Positions 17,719-26,894 of a stretch of DNA of 64,000 bases are shown piece after piece (position 1 is the stretch's first letter; each line of letters begins with the position of its first letter). Position numbers and translations under genes: made by a program. Location: assembly GCA_050949085.1 (NCBI GenBank), contig JBMNFB010000001.1:1-64000 (forward strand), in the 5' to 3' direction. The DNA comes from JBMNFB01 sp050949085 (GTDB lineage Bacteria > Bacillota > UBA994 > UBA5500). The notes beneath the pieces are model-generated. The model worked only from the letters and a program-made list of their open reading frames with translations, was not told the DNA's origin and ran no database searches.

Positions 17719-18894
17719 ATGGTGAACACACTAGTTAGTCTGGAACAAGGCAAGACCAGGCGGCGGGCGATGACCGAGGTGCCGCGGTTTGCTGTGTTAG
17801 GGGCGGGTCACGGCGGCCAGGCGATGGCTGGACACCTCGCTTACCTGGGGTTTCAAGTTTCTCTCTATAACCGGAGCGAGGAGCGGCTGACGCCGATCCG
17901 GGCCAGCGAGGGGATTGCGCTGGATGGCGTGGTGGAAGGTTTTGGCGCGCTGCCGGTTGTGACCACCGACATGGGTGAAGCCCTCGCTGAAGCCGACGTA
18001 ATCATGGTGGTGGTGCCGGCTAACGCCCATCGTTTCATGGCCGAGCAATGCGCACCTCATCTCCGCGACGGACAGATTGTGGTGCTCAATCCGGGTCGGA
18101 CAGGCGGCGCTTTGGAATTCTTGAACATTATTCGCCAGAGGGGCGTGCAGGCCGATGTGGTGGTGGCCGAGGCGCAGACCCTGATATACGCTGCGCGCAA
18201 CAATAACCCCGCGCAGGTGACCATCTATGGCATCAAAAACAGCATCCCGGTGGGGGCGCTGCCCTCGCATAGGATTCCCGAAGTCGTCAGAGCACTGCGC
18301 AGCGCATTCCCGCAGTTTGTACCCGGAGATAACGTGCTGAAAACCAGTCTCGATAACATCGGCGCCATCTTCCACCCGGCCCTGACTATTCTCAACGCGG
18401 GGCGCATCGAGGCCACCCACGGCGATTTTGAGTTCTATATGGATGGAGTCACTCCCTCAGTCGCTCAAATCCTGGAGAGTATGGACGAGGAACGCATTTC
18501 CGTCGCCGCGGCCTTGGGCATCCAGGCCACCAGCGCACGGAACTGGTTGTATGTTGCCTACAACGCGGTTGGCCGGAACCTGTATGAAGCAATGCAGAAC
18601 AACGTCGGCTATAACGGCATCAAGGCGCCGACGACCCTTTATCATCGCTATATCACTGAGGATGTGCCGATGAGTCTCGTGCCTATCGCCTCGCTAGGCG
18701 ATCTGCTGGGGGTGCCGACGCCCACCTTCCGCACCATGATTCATCTCGCTTCGATTTTGCATGATCAGGACTATTGGCTGATCGGGCGGACGGCCGAGCA
18801 GATGGGCCTGGCTGGCCTGGATGTGGCAGCTATCAGGCGCTACGCTTTGGAGGGGGTATTGGAGTGGCAGGCAGAAAGCGCAGAAAGATCCTAG
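17719..18894 (+). CDS. NAD/NADP octopine/nopaline dehydrogenase-family protein
   Basis: Opine-dehydrogenase-like oxidoreductase that would reversibly couple an amino acid with a 2-oxo acid, or act on a related secondary amine. 391 residues: Rossmann motif VLGAGHGGQAMAGHLA at about 27-42, the DVIMVVVPANAH segment, and a C-terminal helical catalytic domain with a conserved His (DNIGAIFHPALTILNAG) typical of the family. ATG 17719 follows GAGGAGG. It overlaps the cobalamin protein gene by 31 bases, so the two are almost certainly co-expressed. Substrate unknown; the context points to amino-acid rearrangement. Confidence 0.85.
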   Translation: MVNTLVSLEQGKTRRRAMTEVPRFAVLGAGHGGQAMAGHLAYLGFQVSLYNRSEERLTPIRASEGIALDGVVEGFGALPVVTTDMGEALAEADVIMVVVPANAHRFMAEQCAPHLRDGQIVVLNPGRTGGALEFLNIIRQRGVQADVVVAEAQTLIYAARNNNPAQVTIYGIKNSIPVGALPSHRIPEVVRALRSAFPQFVPGDNVLKTSLDNIGAIFHPALTILNAGRIEATHGDFEFYMDGVTPSVAQILESMDEERISVAAALGIQATSARNWLYVAYNAVGRNLYEAMQNNVGYNGIKAPTTLYHRYITEDVPMSLVPIASLGDLLGVPTPTFRTMIHLASILHDQDYWLIGRTAEQMGLAGLDVAAIRRYALEGVLEWQAESAERS

Positions 18895-20519
18895 CTGCGC
18901 CGCTAGGCAACGATGTGCATGTGGCCGGCATCCTTTCCTTCTTGCGCCTGGCTGAGGAGCAGGGGTTTGATACCGCTTTCCTCGGCCCGGCGGTTGGGGT
19001 GGGCGGCATTGTTCGGGCTGCTCAGGAATATCGGCCGGATGTGCTGGCAGTCAGCTACCGACTGACGCCGGAGGTCGTACCCGCTCTGGTGGCGGAGCTC
19101 ACCGGGGCGCTGCAGGAAGCTGGCCTTGGCGATCTGGAGCTGATTTTCGGCGGCACGCTGCCGGTGGTGCGGGCAGCGGCGGCGACGGGCGTCTTTCGTA
19201 AGACGTTTTCCGGCCTGGAGGGTGTGGAAGAGGTGATCGCCTATCTGCAGGGGCGCGACCAGGCGGTGGGCGAAGCGCGCTACCCCGATCAGCTGCTGCC
19301 GCGCCTGGCAGGCAAGCGGCCGTATCCGCTGCTGCGGCACCACTTTGGTTTGCCCTCGCTGGAAGAGACACTGGAGGGAGTGCGGCAGATTGCCGCGTCC
19401 CAGGTCCTGGATATCATCTCCATCGGGCCAGATCAGTGCGCTCAGGACAGCTTTTTTCGGCCGGAGGAGATCGACGAGCAACAGGCTGGTGCCGGCGGCG
19501 TACCTCTGCGCCGGCCGGAAGACTTGCGACGGCTTTATGAGGCCAGCCGCACCGGCAATTATCCGCTGCTACGCATTTACGCGGGTACGCGCGACCTGCT
19601 GCAATGGGCTGAGCTGGCAGTGGAGACGATTCACAACGCCTGGGCGGCGGTGCCACTCTGCTGGTACAGCGAGCTGGATGGCCGCTCCAACCGCCCGCTG
19701 CTGGCTGCGCTGGAGGAAAACCGGGCGGTCATCGCCTGGTATGCTGAGCGGGACATTCCGGTCGAAGTGAACGAGGCGCATCACTGGAGTCTGCGCGAGA
19801 GCCCGGACACGATAGCAGTGGTCATGGCCTACCTGGCCGCCTATAACGCTAAAGCCCTGGGCGTGAAGGACTACGTGGCCCAATATATGTTTAACACGCC
19901 CAACGGCACCTGGTATGATCAGGACCTGGCGAAAATGCTCGCCAAGCAGGAGTTGATCAGCTCGCTGCACGATGAAAGCTTCCGCAGCTACACTCAGGTC
20001 CGCACGGGGCTAGCCAGCCTCTCGCCCAACTTGAACCTGGCCAAGGGTCAGCTGGCCTCATCGATCCATCTGGCGCTGGCACTGCAGCCGGACATCGTCC
20101 ATGTGGTCGGTTTCTGCGAGGCGGATCATGCTGCCCGGCCCGAGGATGTGATCGAGAGCTGCGAGATCGTTCAGGGTGTGTTGCAGAATGCGCTGCACGG
20201 CTTGCCTGATGCCCGGTTGGACCCGCGGGTGCAGGCGCGAAAGCAGCAGCTTCTGGAAGAGGCGCAGGTGCTGCTGACGGCCATTCGCAATCTGGGCGAG
20301 GGCAGCGACGACCCCTGGGCGACGCCGGCCGTCTTGGTGCGCGCCGTGGAGACTGGCTTGCTGGATGCGCCGCACCTGCGGGGTAATCGGCTCGCGCAGG
20401 GTGAAGTGGAGACACGCCTGATCGATGGGGCCTGCCTGGCGATAAACCCTGCGACTGGCCGGCCCATCTCCGAGCGGGAGCGGATTCACCGCCTGCTGCG
20501 CTCAAAGGGCGACCTGTAG
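18864..20519 (+). CDS. Cobalamin-binding mutase-like protein (B12 domain fused to a barrel-like region)
   Basis: 551 residues starting at GTG 18864, seven bases after GGAGGGGG. The N-terminal ~130 residues form a B12-binding Rossmann domain with the base-off signature D-x-H-x2-G (NDVHVAG) and the later SYRLT and FGGTLP loops seen in GlmS-type domains. The remaining ~400 residues look like an alpha/beta barrel (ISIGPDQCAQD, VEVNEAHHWSLRES, PDIVHVVGFCEADHAA). Together this resembles a fusion of glutamate mutase S and E subunits, but I do not recognise a named family. The GlmL-like gene 4 bases downstream supports an adenosylcobalamin-dependent mutase. The substrate is unknown. Confidence 0.75.
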   Translation: MAGRKRRKILAAPLGNDVHVAGILSFLRLAEEQGFDTAFLGPAVGVGGIVRAAQEYRPDVLAVSYRLTPEVVPALVAELTGALQEAGLGDLELIFGGTLPVVRAAAATGVFRKTFSGLEGVEEVIAYLQGRDQAVGEARYPDQLLPRLAGKRPYPLLRHHFGLPSLEETLEGVRQIAASQVLDIISIGPDQCAQDSFFRPEEIDEQQAGAGGVPLRRPEDLRRLYEASRTGNYPLLRIYAGTRDLLQWAELAVETIHNAWAAVPLCWYSELDGRSNRPLLAALEENRAVIAWYAERDIPVEVNEAHHWSLRESPDTIAVVMAYLAAYNAKALGVKDYVAQYMFNTPNGTWYDQDLAKMLAKQELISSLHDESFRSYTQVRTGLASLSPNLNLAKGQLASSIHLALALQPDIVHVVGFCEADHAARPEDVIESCEIVQGVLQNALHGLPDARLDPRVQARKQQLLEEAQVLLTAIRNLGEGSDDPWATPAVLVRAVETGLLDAPHLRGNRLAQGEVETRLIDGACLAINPATGRPISERERIHRLLRSKGDL

Positions 20520-20523
20520 GGCG

Positions 20524-21903
20524 ATGCTGGCGTTATTAGGTGATATCGGTAGTACGTATACCAAGCTGGCCGTGGTGAACTTGACTGAGGGCAGTCTGGT
20601 GGCCAGGGTACAGGTGCCCACCCAGCGGGCGAGTATTGCCCAGGGTGTGCAGGTCGCCCTGGAACAGCTGCGCCTCCGGCTCAGGCCGTGGCCGGAATTT
20701 GCCGTGCGGCGCGCCGCCAGTAGTGCGGCAGGTGGCCTGCGTCTCGTGGCCGTCGGACTGGTGCCCGAGCTGACCGGCGAGGCGGCACGGCTGGCAGCAC
20801 TGGGGGCCGGCGCGCGGGTGCTGCGGGTCTTTGGCCATCGCCTTCAGGATGATGACCTGCGGGAACTGGGCGACCTTCGTCCAGACATCGTGTTGCTGGC
20901 CGGTGGGACCGATGGTGGCGACCGGGAGGTTCTGCTGGAGAACGCCGGGGCCCTGGCTGCTGCTGACCAAGCGGCGGCGGTGGTGGTTGCCGGCAACCGG
21001 GAAGTGGCGCCCCAGGCAGCGGACATTCTGAGGCGTGCTGGTAAGGCTGTCGAGGTGGCCGATAACGTCATGCCTCGTCTGGGCGAATTGGCTGCAGCCG
21101 GAGCCCGGGATGCACTGCGTCGGCTGTTCCTGCAGCGCATCGTCCAAGCCAAAGGCCTGAATGCGGTAGAAGCCATGTTTGGCCAGGAGATAATGCCTAC
21201 ACCAGCAGCGGTGCTGGCCGGGCTGGAACTGTTGGCGCAGGAATGGGGCGAACTGCTGGCGGTTGATGTCGGAGGAGCGACAACCGATATTTACTCGGTG
21301 GCAGACGGACAGCCCCAGGACGACCGAGTGCTGCCGGTGGGGCTGCGCCCGCCGCGCGCTCTGCGCACGGTGGAAGGCGATTTGGGAATGCGCATCAGCG
21401 CAGACAGCACCCTGCGGCAGGCGATGCCTCTGCTGGGGCGACGGGCCGCTGAGTTCGACGTTTGCCTCAGCGAGACTGCCCTGAGTAGCTGGGGCCAGAG
21501 ACTGGCCCGGGAGCCGGATTGGCTGCCTCAAAGCGAGGCGGAGCGACGGCTGGAGGCGCTGCTGGCGCGAAGCTGCGTCACTTTGGGGGTGGAACGCCAT
21601 GTAGGCCGAGTGGAGGTCATGGCCACCCCTTATGGCAAGACTTATCTGCTCCACGGGAAGGATTTGCGTAGTGTTAACTGGATCATCGGCAGCGGCGGTG
21701 TCTTGCGTTACCATCCGCAGGCCGGTTACATCCTGCAGGGTGCCCTCGCCAACGACCTGACACCACAGCTGATGAAGCCCGAAGCTGCGATGTTGCTGAT
21801 CGATAGGGATTATGTATTGGCTGCGGCTGGGCTTCTGGCTGACACCCATCCCGCTGTCGCGCTGGAATTAATCAAACGGAGCCTGCAGCCAGTTTCGGCC
21901 TGA
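20524..21903 (+). CDS. glmL: GlmL/MutL-like protein (B12 mutase partner)
   Basis: Member of the ASKHA-fold GlmL family found beside adenosylcobalamin-dependent mutases and thought to reactivate them by exchanging damaged cofactor. 459 residues with the N-terminal phosphate loop GDIGSTYTKLAV, a middle DIVLLAGGTDGG segment, and AVDVGGATTDIYSV near residue 250 as the second phosphate loop. ATG 20524 begins 4 bases after the B12-protein stop. Its presence is the best evidence that the gene upstream encodes a radical mutase rather than a methyltransferase. Confidence 0.88.
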   Translation: MLALLGDIGSTYTKLAVVNLTEGSLVARVQVPTQRASIAQGVQVALEQLRLRLRPWPEFAVRRAASSAAGGLRLVAVGLVPELTGEAARLAALGAGARVLRVFGHRLQDDDLRELGDLRPDIVLLAGGTDGGDREVLLENAGALAAADQAAAVVVAGNREVAPQAADILRRAGKAVEVADNVMPRLGELAAAGARDALRRLFLQRIVQAKGLNAVEAMFGQEIMPTPAAVLAGLELLAQEWGELLAVDVGGATTDIYSVADGQPQDDRVLPVGLRPPRALRTVEGDLGMRISADSTLRQAMPLLGRRAAEFDVCLSETALSSWGQRLAREPDWLPQSEAERRLEALLARSCVTLGVERHVGRVEVMATPYGKTYLLHGKDLRSVNWIIGSGGVLRYHPQAGYILQGALANDLTPQLMKPEAAMLLIDRDYVLAAAGLLADTHPAVALELIKRSLQPVSA

Positions 21904-22062
21904 CGCTGCTGCACGGTTCACTTGGGGGCGACAGGGCAGGAGTGCTACAATTGATGGCGAAAGAGATGCATAGTGCTGCTGCCTGCCAGCTGACGTCTGG
22001 GGCGCGATCCTCGGCGAGCACTGTTTTCTCGGCAAGGCGCAGGGGCAAGGAGTGAATGGGGA

Positions 22063-23464
22063 ATGACTGCAAAACAAGAGGCCGTACTGCAGGCACTGCA
22101 GGGGAAAACGGCGGCTGTTGTCGGCATCGGGCTGCGCAGCGGCGTGCCGCTGATCCGCTTCCTGCTGCAGCAGGGATGTCGGGTGGTGGCCTGCGACCGC
22201 AAGGAGCGCCAGCAGCTGCCAGATGTGATGGAAGCGCTGGCCGGCCTGCCGATAGAGTTCCAGCTGGGTGATGGTTATCTGCAGGGCCTGGAACGCTGTC
22301 AGTTCATCTTCCGCACGCCGGGCATGCGGCCCGACCTGTTAGAACTGACGAACGCTGTGCGCGCCGGAGCGAAGCTGACAAGCGAAATCGAACTGGTTTT
22401 TGCCCTGGCTGAGGCTCCTATCAACGGTATCACCGGCAGCGATGGCAAGACGACCACAACGACGCTGGTCAGCGAGATGCTGCGCGCCGACGGCCGAGAG
22501 GTTTATCTCGGCGGCAACATCGGCCATTCCCTGATTGAAGAGGTGCTAGACATCCCGGCTTCCGCCGAGATTGTGCTGGAGTTGAGCAGCTTTCAGCTGA
22601 TGGGCATGCAGACCAGCCCGCAGGCAGCCATTGTCACTAACCTCAGTCCCAACCATCTTGACTATCATCTATCGCTGGATGAGTATGTTGCCGCTAAGGA
22701 ACAGATCTTCCTTCATCAAGCGAGCCGAGGATCTGGCGGTTTTCAATTTGGATAATGAAACGACTCGCCTGCAGGCGCAGCGGGCACCAGGGCGGGTGCT
22801 CTGCTTCAGCCGCCGGCAGCCTGTAGAGCGCGGCGCATTTCTTAGGGATCATCAGATCGTGCTGCGTGTCGGTGACGCCGACGAGATCCTCTGTTCCATC
22901 GAGGAAGTCAGGTTGCCGGGTTGGCACAACGTCGAAAATCTGCTGGCAGCTGCCGCCCTGGCCCGGGCGCGCGGTGCCAGTCTCGCGGCTCTGCGTCACG
23001 TTGCCACCACATTCAGCGGGGTCGAGCATCGTCTGGAACTGGTGCGCGAACTAGCAGGCGTCAGGTATTATAACGATTCTATCGCCAGCTCGCCCAGCCG
23101 CACCATCGCTGGCATTCAATCGTTCCGCGATCCGTTAGTTCTCATCCTGGGCGGCTATGACAAACAGATTCCGTTTGAACCTTTGGCGGAAGCCGTCGTC
23201 GGTCGGGTGGACGCTGTCGCCCTGATCGGTCAGACGGCGGCAAAGATTGAGAGCGCAATCCGCACTGAACAAGAAAGAAGGCAGATCGCTGGGCCAGTGA
23301 TGCAACGCTGCGATTCGCTGGAAACAGCGCTCGACTGGTGCCGCGCACAGGCGCGGCCAGGCAGTGCCGTGCTGCTGTCGCCGGCCTGCGCCAGTTTTGA
23401 CATGTTCCAGGATTTTGAAGCTCGCGGTAACGAATTCAAGAAACTGGTGGCGGCGCTGCGTTAG
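22063..23464 (+). pseudogene. murD: UDP-N-acetylmuramoylalanine-D-glutamate ligase, frameshifted
   Basis: MurD adds D-Glu to UDP-MurNAc-L-Ala in peptidoglycan synthesis. The first part (22063-22720) carries VVGIGLRSG and the ATP loop GSDGKTTTTT; then the reading frame breaks inside the central domain near 22716-22721 and continues one base forward with RAEDLAVFNLDNETT, HNVENLLAAAALA, HRLELV, YYNDSIASSPSRT, LILGGYDK and LLSPACASFDMFQDFEARG. Removing one A from CATCAAGCG restores a single ~466-residue frame. Both halves are otherwise intact, so either the sequence carries an error or a very recent mutation. ATG 22063 follows AAGGAG. Confidence 0.9.
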
Positions 23465-23472
23465 CCGCTGTC

Positions 23473-23501
23473 TTGCACACGGCGCCAAACTGGGCTATAA
23501 T
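23473..23501 (+). promoter_or_regulatory. Promoter of the tRNA cluster
   Basis: TTGCAC, 17-base spacer, TATAAT at 23496-23501, ending 36 bases before the tRNA-Arg gene. Confidence 0.7.
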
Positions 23502-23537
23502 ATTCAAGTCAGCGGATGACACACGTTTTTTAACTGT

Positions 23538-23612
23538 GCGCCCGTAGCTCAGTGGATAGAGCACCAGACTCCGGATCTGGGTGCGGAGGTTCGATTCCTC
23601 TCGGGCGTACCA
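23538..23612 (+). tRNA. tRNA-Arg (CCG)
   Basis: Cloverleaf with acceptor GCGCCCG/CGGGCGT (one G-T pair), anticodon loop CTCCGGA and encoded CCA. Anticodon CCG reads CGG codons, frequent in this genome segment. Confidence 0.93.
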
Positions 23613-23658
23613 TTTTCTCTCCTTCGGCCGAGCCGGCAGCAGGGTGCTGCTAAAGCCC

Positions 23659-23687
23659 TTGACGAAGTCAGCGGTTTCGTCTATAAT
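23659..23687 (+). promoter_or_regulatory. Second promoter inside the tRNA cluster
   Basis: TTGACG, 17-base spacer, TATAAT at 23682-23687, only 13 bases before tRNA-Val. The tRNAs from Val onward can therefore be transcribed apart from tRNA-Arg. Confidence 0.65.
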
Positions 23688-23700
23688 TAGAAACTGTCAC

Positions 23701-23776
23701 GGGCGCATAGCTCAGCTGGGAGAGCACCTGCCTTACAAGCAGGGGGTCACAGGTTCGAGCCCTGTTGTGCCCACCA
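23701..23776 (+). tRNA. tRNA-Val (TAC)
   Basis: Acceptor GGGCGCA/TGTGCCC, anticodon stem CCTGC/GCAGG with loop CTTACAA, T-arm GGTTCGAGCC, CCA encoded. Confidence 0.95.
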
Positions 23777-23791
23777 TGATGATTATTACGC

Positions 23792-23867
23792 GGTGCCGTG
23801 GTGTAGCGGTTAACATGCCGGCCTGTCACGCCGGAGATCGAGGGTTCGATTCCCTTCGGCACCGCCA
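23792..23867 (+). tRNA. tRNA-Asp (GTC)
   Basis: Acceptor GGTGCCG/CGGCACC, anticodon stem CCGGC/GCCGG with loop CTGTCAC, CCA encoded. Confidence 0.95.
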
Positions 23868-23872
23868 AACCT

Positions 23873-23948
<76 letters not shown>

Positions 23949-23960
23949 CTTGTTATCAAT

Positions 23961-24035
23961 GCGGAAGTAGCTCAGTGGTAGAGCATCGCCTTGCCAAGGC
24001 GAGGGTCGCGAGTTCGAATCTCGTCTTCCGCTCCA
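23961..24035 (+). tRNA. tRNA-Gly (GCC)
   Basis: Acceptor GCGGAAG/CTTCCGC, anticodon stem TCGCC/GGCGA with loop TTGCCAA, CCA encoded. Confidence 0.95.
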
Positions 24036-24063
24036 TTTTTACCGATTAGGTTCCGACCAGCGT

Positions 24064-24138
<75 letters not shown>

Positions 24139-24150
24139 CATTATGTTCTC

Positions 24151-24239
24151 GCCGGGGTGGCGGAACTGGCAGACGCACGGGACTTAAAATCCCGCGGACC
24201 GTGAGGTTCGTACCGGTTCGATTCCGGTCCTCGGCACCA
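24151..24239 (+). tRNA. tRNA-Leu (TAA)
   Basis: Class II tRNA of 89 bases with a long variable arm; acceptor GCCGGGG with a paired 3' side, anticodon stem GGGA/TCCC with loop CTTAAAA, CCA encoded. Confidence 0.95.
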
Positions 24240-24257
24240 GTTGATAACCAAAACCAT

Positions 24258-24334
24258 GGGGGCATAGCTCAGTTGGGATGAGCGCTACCTTGACACGGTA
24301 GAGGTCACAGGTTCGATCCCTGTTGCTCCCACCA
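24258..24334 (+). tRNA. tRNA-Val (GAC)
   Basis: Acceptor GGGGGCA/TGCTCCC (one G-T pair), anticodon stem CTACC/GGTAG with loop TTGACAC, CCA encoded. A second valine isoacceptor in the cluster, complementing the TAC one. Confidence 0.95.
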
Positions 24335-24347
24335 TCTGAAAACTACG

Positions 24348-24388
24348 ATGCCATCGGGCTTACGAAGCGCCGATGGCATTTACTTTTT
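24348..24388 (+). terminator. Intrinsic terminator of the tRNA cluster
   Basis: ATGCCATCGG, 12-base loop, CCGATGGCAT, then TTACTTTTTAT. The rest of the gap up to 24659 shows no gene. Confidence 0.85.
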
Positions 24389-24659
24389 ATTCTCTTCCAG
24401 GCCGGCCTGCTGGCTGGGGCCCAGGTCCCTAACCCAATCATCTGGCTCGCTTATTGCTACACTATCCGCTTCGTGTTCTATTGGCTTGAGTACCAGCCTC
24501 TATTTCACTCAGGGGAACGCGGATAACGTTGCGGCTACGCCCTGGAATCGACCGCATGCCAGACTACCTGAAGGTCCAGGGACGCGGTGTTTTTGCGCAT
24601 TGGCAGGGAAAGCTTCACCCTGGGGTGAATATATCTGGGCGAGAACTGGAGGTGTGATC

Positions 24660-26291
24660 ATGAACATTGGTGAACGGGCCTGGCAGTTGCTCCTGGAACT
24701 GACGGCCTGTGAGAGTATCACTCAGACGGCGGGGGAGCGGGCTGTCGCTCATCATGTGCATTCAGTGCTGGCCGCCAACCCTTATTTCCAGCATCACCCG
24801 GAGCAGCTGCAGCTGCTGCCGCTGCCGGCCGAGAATCAGCCGGCGGTGGTGGCGGCGCTGGTACGGGGGAGAGGGAACCGGACGATCATTCTCCTCAGCC
24901 ACCACGATGTGGTCGGTGTTGACGATTATGGCGTGTACAAGCACCTGGCCTTTCGGGCAGAAGAACTTACCGAGGCGCTGAGGGAGAACCCAGGGATTCT
25001 GCCGGAAGCGGCGCAGGCCGATCTGCTCAGCGGCGAATGGCTCTTCGGCCGCGGCACCATGGATATGCTCTATGGCCTGGCGATTCAGATGGCCTTCATG
25101 GAAAAGATGGCTGCCGATCCAGAGCAGCTTGCTGGCAACCTGCTGCTCCTGACGGTGCCCGACGAGGAGAACAATTCGCTAGGCATGCGGCATGCGGTAG
25201 AACTGGTGCGCCAGATGCAGGTGCAGTATGGCCTGGAGTTCACGGCGGCTCTGAACAGCGAATCGCACGGCATCGTCGGCGAGGGTCATGTTGTGCAGAC
25301 CGGCACTGACGGCAAGCTGATGCCGCTGATCTACTGTTTCGGCAAGGAGACACATGCGGGAACCATCTACAGCGGGCTGAATGCGCATCTGCTGTTGGCG
25401 GAAGTCACCCGCCGCCTGGAACTGAACCCCGACTTCTTTGACAGTGTTGCGGGAGAGGTGTCCTTCCCGCCGACGCTGCTTCTGGGTGGCGACATGAAGC
25501 AGTTCTATAATGTATCCACACCCACCGCCGCCTGGGGCTTCTTCAATGTCTTCACGCTGGCCGCCTCGCCGAAGGTGATGATGCAGAAGCTGCAGGCGCT
25601 GTGTGAAGAGGCGATGGTTGCGGCTCTGGAGAGACACCGCCAGTCGGTATCCGCCTGGGAGAAGGCGGCCGGTAAGGAGCTGCCCGCGGTCGAGTGGCAG
25701 CCGCAGGTCTGGACATACGCCCAGCTGTGGGAGCAGGCGTTTGCTGCCCACGGGGATGAGCTGGTAAGGAACATCGAAAACCTGACCCAGCGCTTACAGG
25801 CCAGCGGCACTGATCTGCAGCGCCTTACCCTCGAACTGATTCACGAAACCCATCGCCATTGCCCAAATCGGGAACCGAAGATCGTCATCGCCATTGCGCC
25901 TCCCTACTATCCGCACATTCGCAATCGGCGCGGGACGGATAAGGAGCTGCATGTGATGCAGGCGGTGGGCGATCTGCAGCGCTATGCCAGTGAGCTGGGC
26001 GTAGAACTGAAGCATGAAGAGTTCTATCTGGGCATCTCCGATTCCAGCTACGTCATGTTGCAGGACGCTGGTGAAGTGGTGGGGATCATCAAGGACAACT
26101 GCCCCGCCTGGGGGCGTGCCTACCACCTGCCGCTAGACGCTGTGAGCCTGATCGATGCGCCCACCGTCAACCTGGGCGCCTTCGGTCGCGATATCCATAA
26201 GTTTACAGAGCGGATTCACGTGCCGTTTGCGAAAGAGGTTCTGCCGAGACTGTTGGAGCGCCTCATTGCCAACCTGTTGCCTGAAGCCTAG
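24660..26291 (+). CDS. rocB: M20-family peptidase, RocB-like
   Basis: RocB-type zinc peptidase/deacylase named from arginine utilisation in Bacillus; its exact reaction is not well defined. 543 residues. M20 metal motifs: LLSHHDVVGV near residue 80, GRGTMDMLYGLA near 130 and VPDEENNS near 160; a KETHAGTIYSGLNAH segment starts the inserted dimerisation region. ATG 24660 follows GGAGGTG; longer readings from 24348 run through the tRNA terminator and are not real. It stands alone downstream of the tRNA cluster. An arginine link is only an inference from the family name. Confidence 0.82.
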   Translation: MNIGERAWQLLLELTACESITQTAGERAVAHHVHSVLAANPYFQHHPEQLQLLPLPAENQPAVVAALVRGRGNRTIILLSHHDVVGVDDYGVYKHLAFRAEELTEALRENPGILPEAAQADLLSGEWLFGRGTMDMLYGLAIQMAFMEKMAADPEQLAGNLLLLTVPDEENNSLGMRHAVELVRQMQVQYGLEFTAALNSESHGIVGEGHVVQTGTDGKLMPLIYCFGKETHAGTIYSGLNAHLLLAEVTRRLELNPDFFDSVAGEVSFPPTLLLGGDMKQFYNVSTPTAAWGFFNVFTLAASPKVMMQKLQALCEEAMVAALERHRQSVSAWEKAAGKELPAVEWQPQVWTYAQLWEQAFAAHGDELVRNIENLTQRLQASGTDLQRLTLELIHETHRHCPNREPKIVIAIAPPYYPHIRNRRGTDKELHVMQAVGDLQRYASELGVELKHEEFYLGISDSSYVMLQDAGEVVGIIKDNCPAWGRAYHLPLDAVSLIDAPTVNLGAFGRDIHKFTERIHVPFAKEVLPRLLERLIANLLPEA

Positions 26292-26353
26292 CCCATTCGA
26301 GGTAATCGCACTGCTACAGAGCTAACGGCTGGCATCATATACATACGCACACT

Positions 26354-26395
26354 GATACCGTCAGGCCCTGGCGCTTCGACGGTATCGTCTTTTTG
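26354..26395 (+). terminator. Intrinsic terminator after the RocB-like gene
   Basis: GATACCGTC, 15-base loop, GACGGTATC, then GTCTTTTT. Confidence 0.85.
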
Positions 26396-26554
26396 CGCAG
26401 GAAACAGCAGATCGGCTGCAGCATATGTTGCATAGTAGTCTAGCGCAGAGTATGCATGCAGGTGTCACGCCAGCGTACTGCGGCGCATATATTGCCATGA
26501 GCAGCGCAAGAGCGGGCTCTACCCCCGAGAAGGCGTTGCTGGGAGGTGATATCT

Positions 26555-26713
26555 GTGTCCGATTGGGGTCGTGGACGTCGTCGTCGCCGCTGCCGCCGTG
26601 ACTGCGATCTGCTGTGCAGAGTCTTCGTCTGGCGGGGCCGCCGCCGCAGATCTTGCAGGCGCCTCTGCCGCAGACTCTTCTGCCGGCGCCGTCGTGGCTG
26701 GGATTGGGACTAA
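26555..26713 (+). CDS. 52-residue arginine- and cysteine-rich protein
   Basis: Not recognised. GTG at 26555 lies 6 bases after GGGAGGTGA; the stop is TAA at 26711-26713. The product has 22 Arg and 6 Cys in 52 residues. Cys are at 13, 17, 21 and 34, 38, 43, giving C-x3-C-x3-C and C-x3-C-x4-C clusters around a hydrophobic middle (CRVFVWRG). The ends are Trp/Asp-containing (SDWGRG start, GWDWD end). An upstream terminator and a downstream terminator isolate it as its own transcription unit. Possible roles include a nucleic-acid or spore-coat protein, but this is guesswork. Rich coding in CGN codons could also reflect local GC bias. Confidence 0.65.
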   Translation: MSDWGRGRRRRRCRRDCDLLCRVFVWRGRRRRSCRRLCRRLFCRRRRGWDWD

Positions 26714-26723
26714 GGATTAGAAT

Positions 26724-26759
26724 GGCCGGTGGCTAGTGCCGCCGGCCCTCGGCCTTTTC
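26724..26759 (+). terminator. Terminator after the Arg/Cys-rich gene
   Basis: GGCCGGTGGC, TAGT loop, GCCGCCGGCC (one wobble pair), then CTCGGCCTTTT; starts 10 bases after the mini-gene stop. Confidence 0.7.
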
Positions 26760-26894
26760 AGGCAGGATCATCTTTAGGCTGCGATCCTGAGGGATTACCT
26801 TGGCAGGGAGTGGGCCAGCCAATGGCGAAGTGAAAGGCAGAGCAAACACTTTGATGACGCTAGTCGACTGCTCAGTTCCTGGAGGTGACCGATC

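Noticed and set aside
24348..24659. N-terminal extension of the RocB-like gene
   Set aside because: It runs through the tRNA-cluster terminator; a strong ribosome site places the start at 24660.
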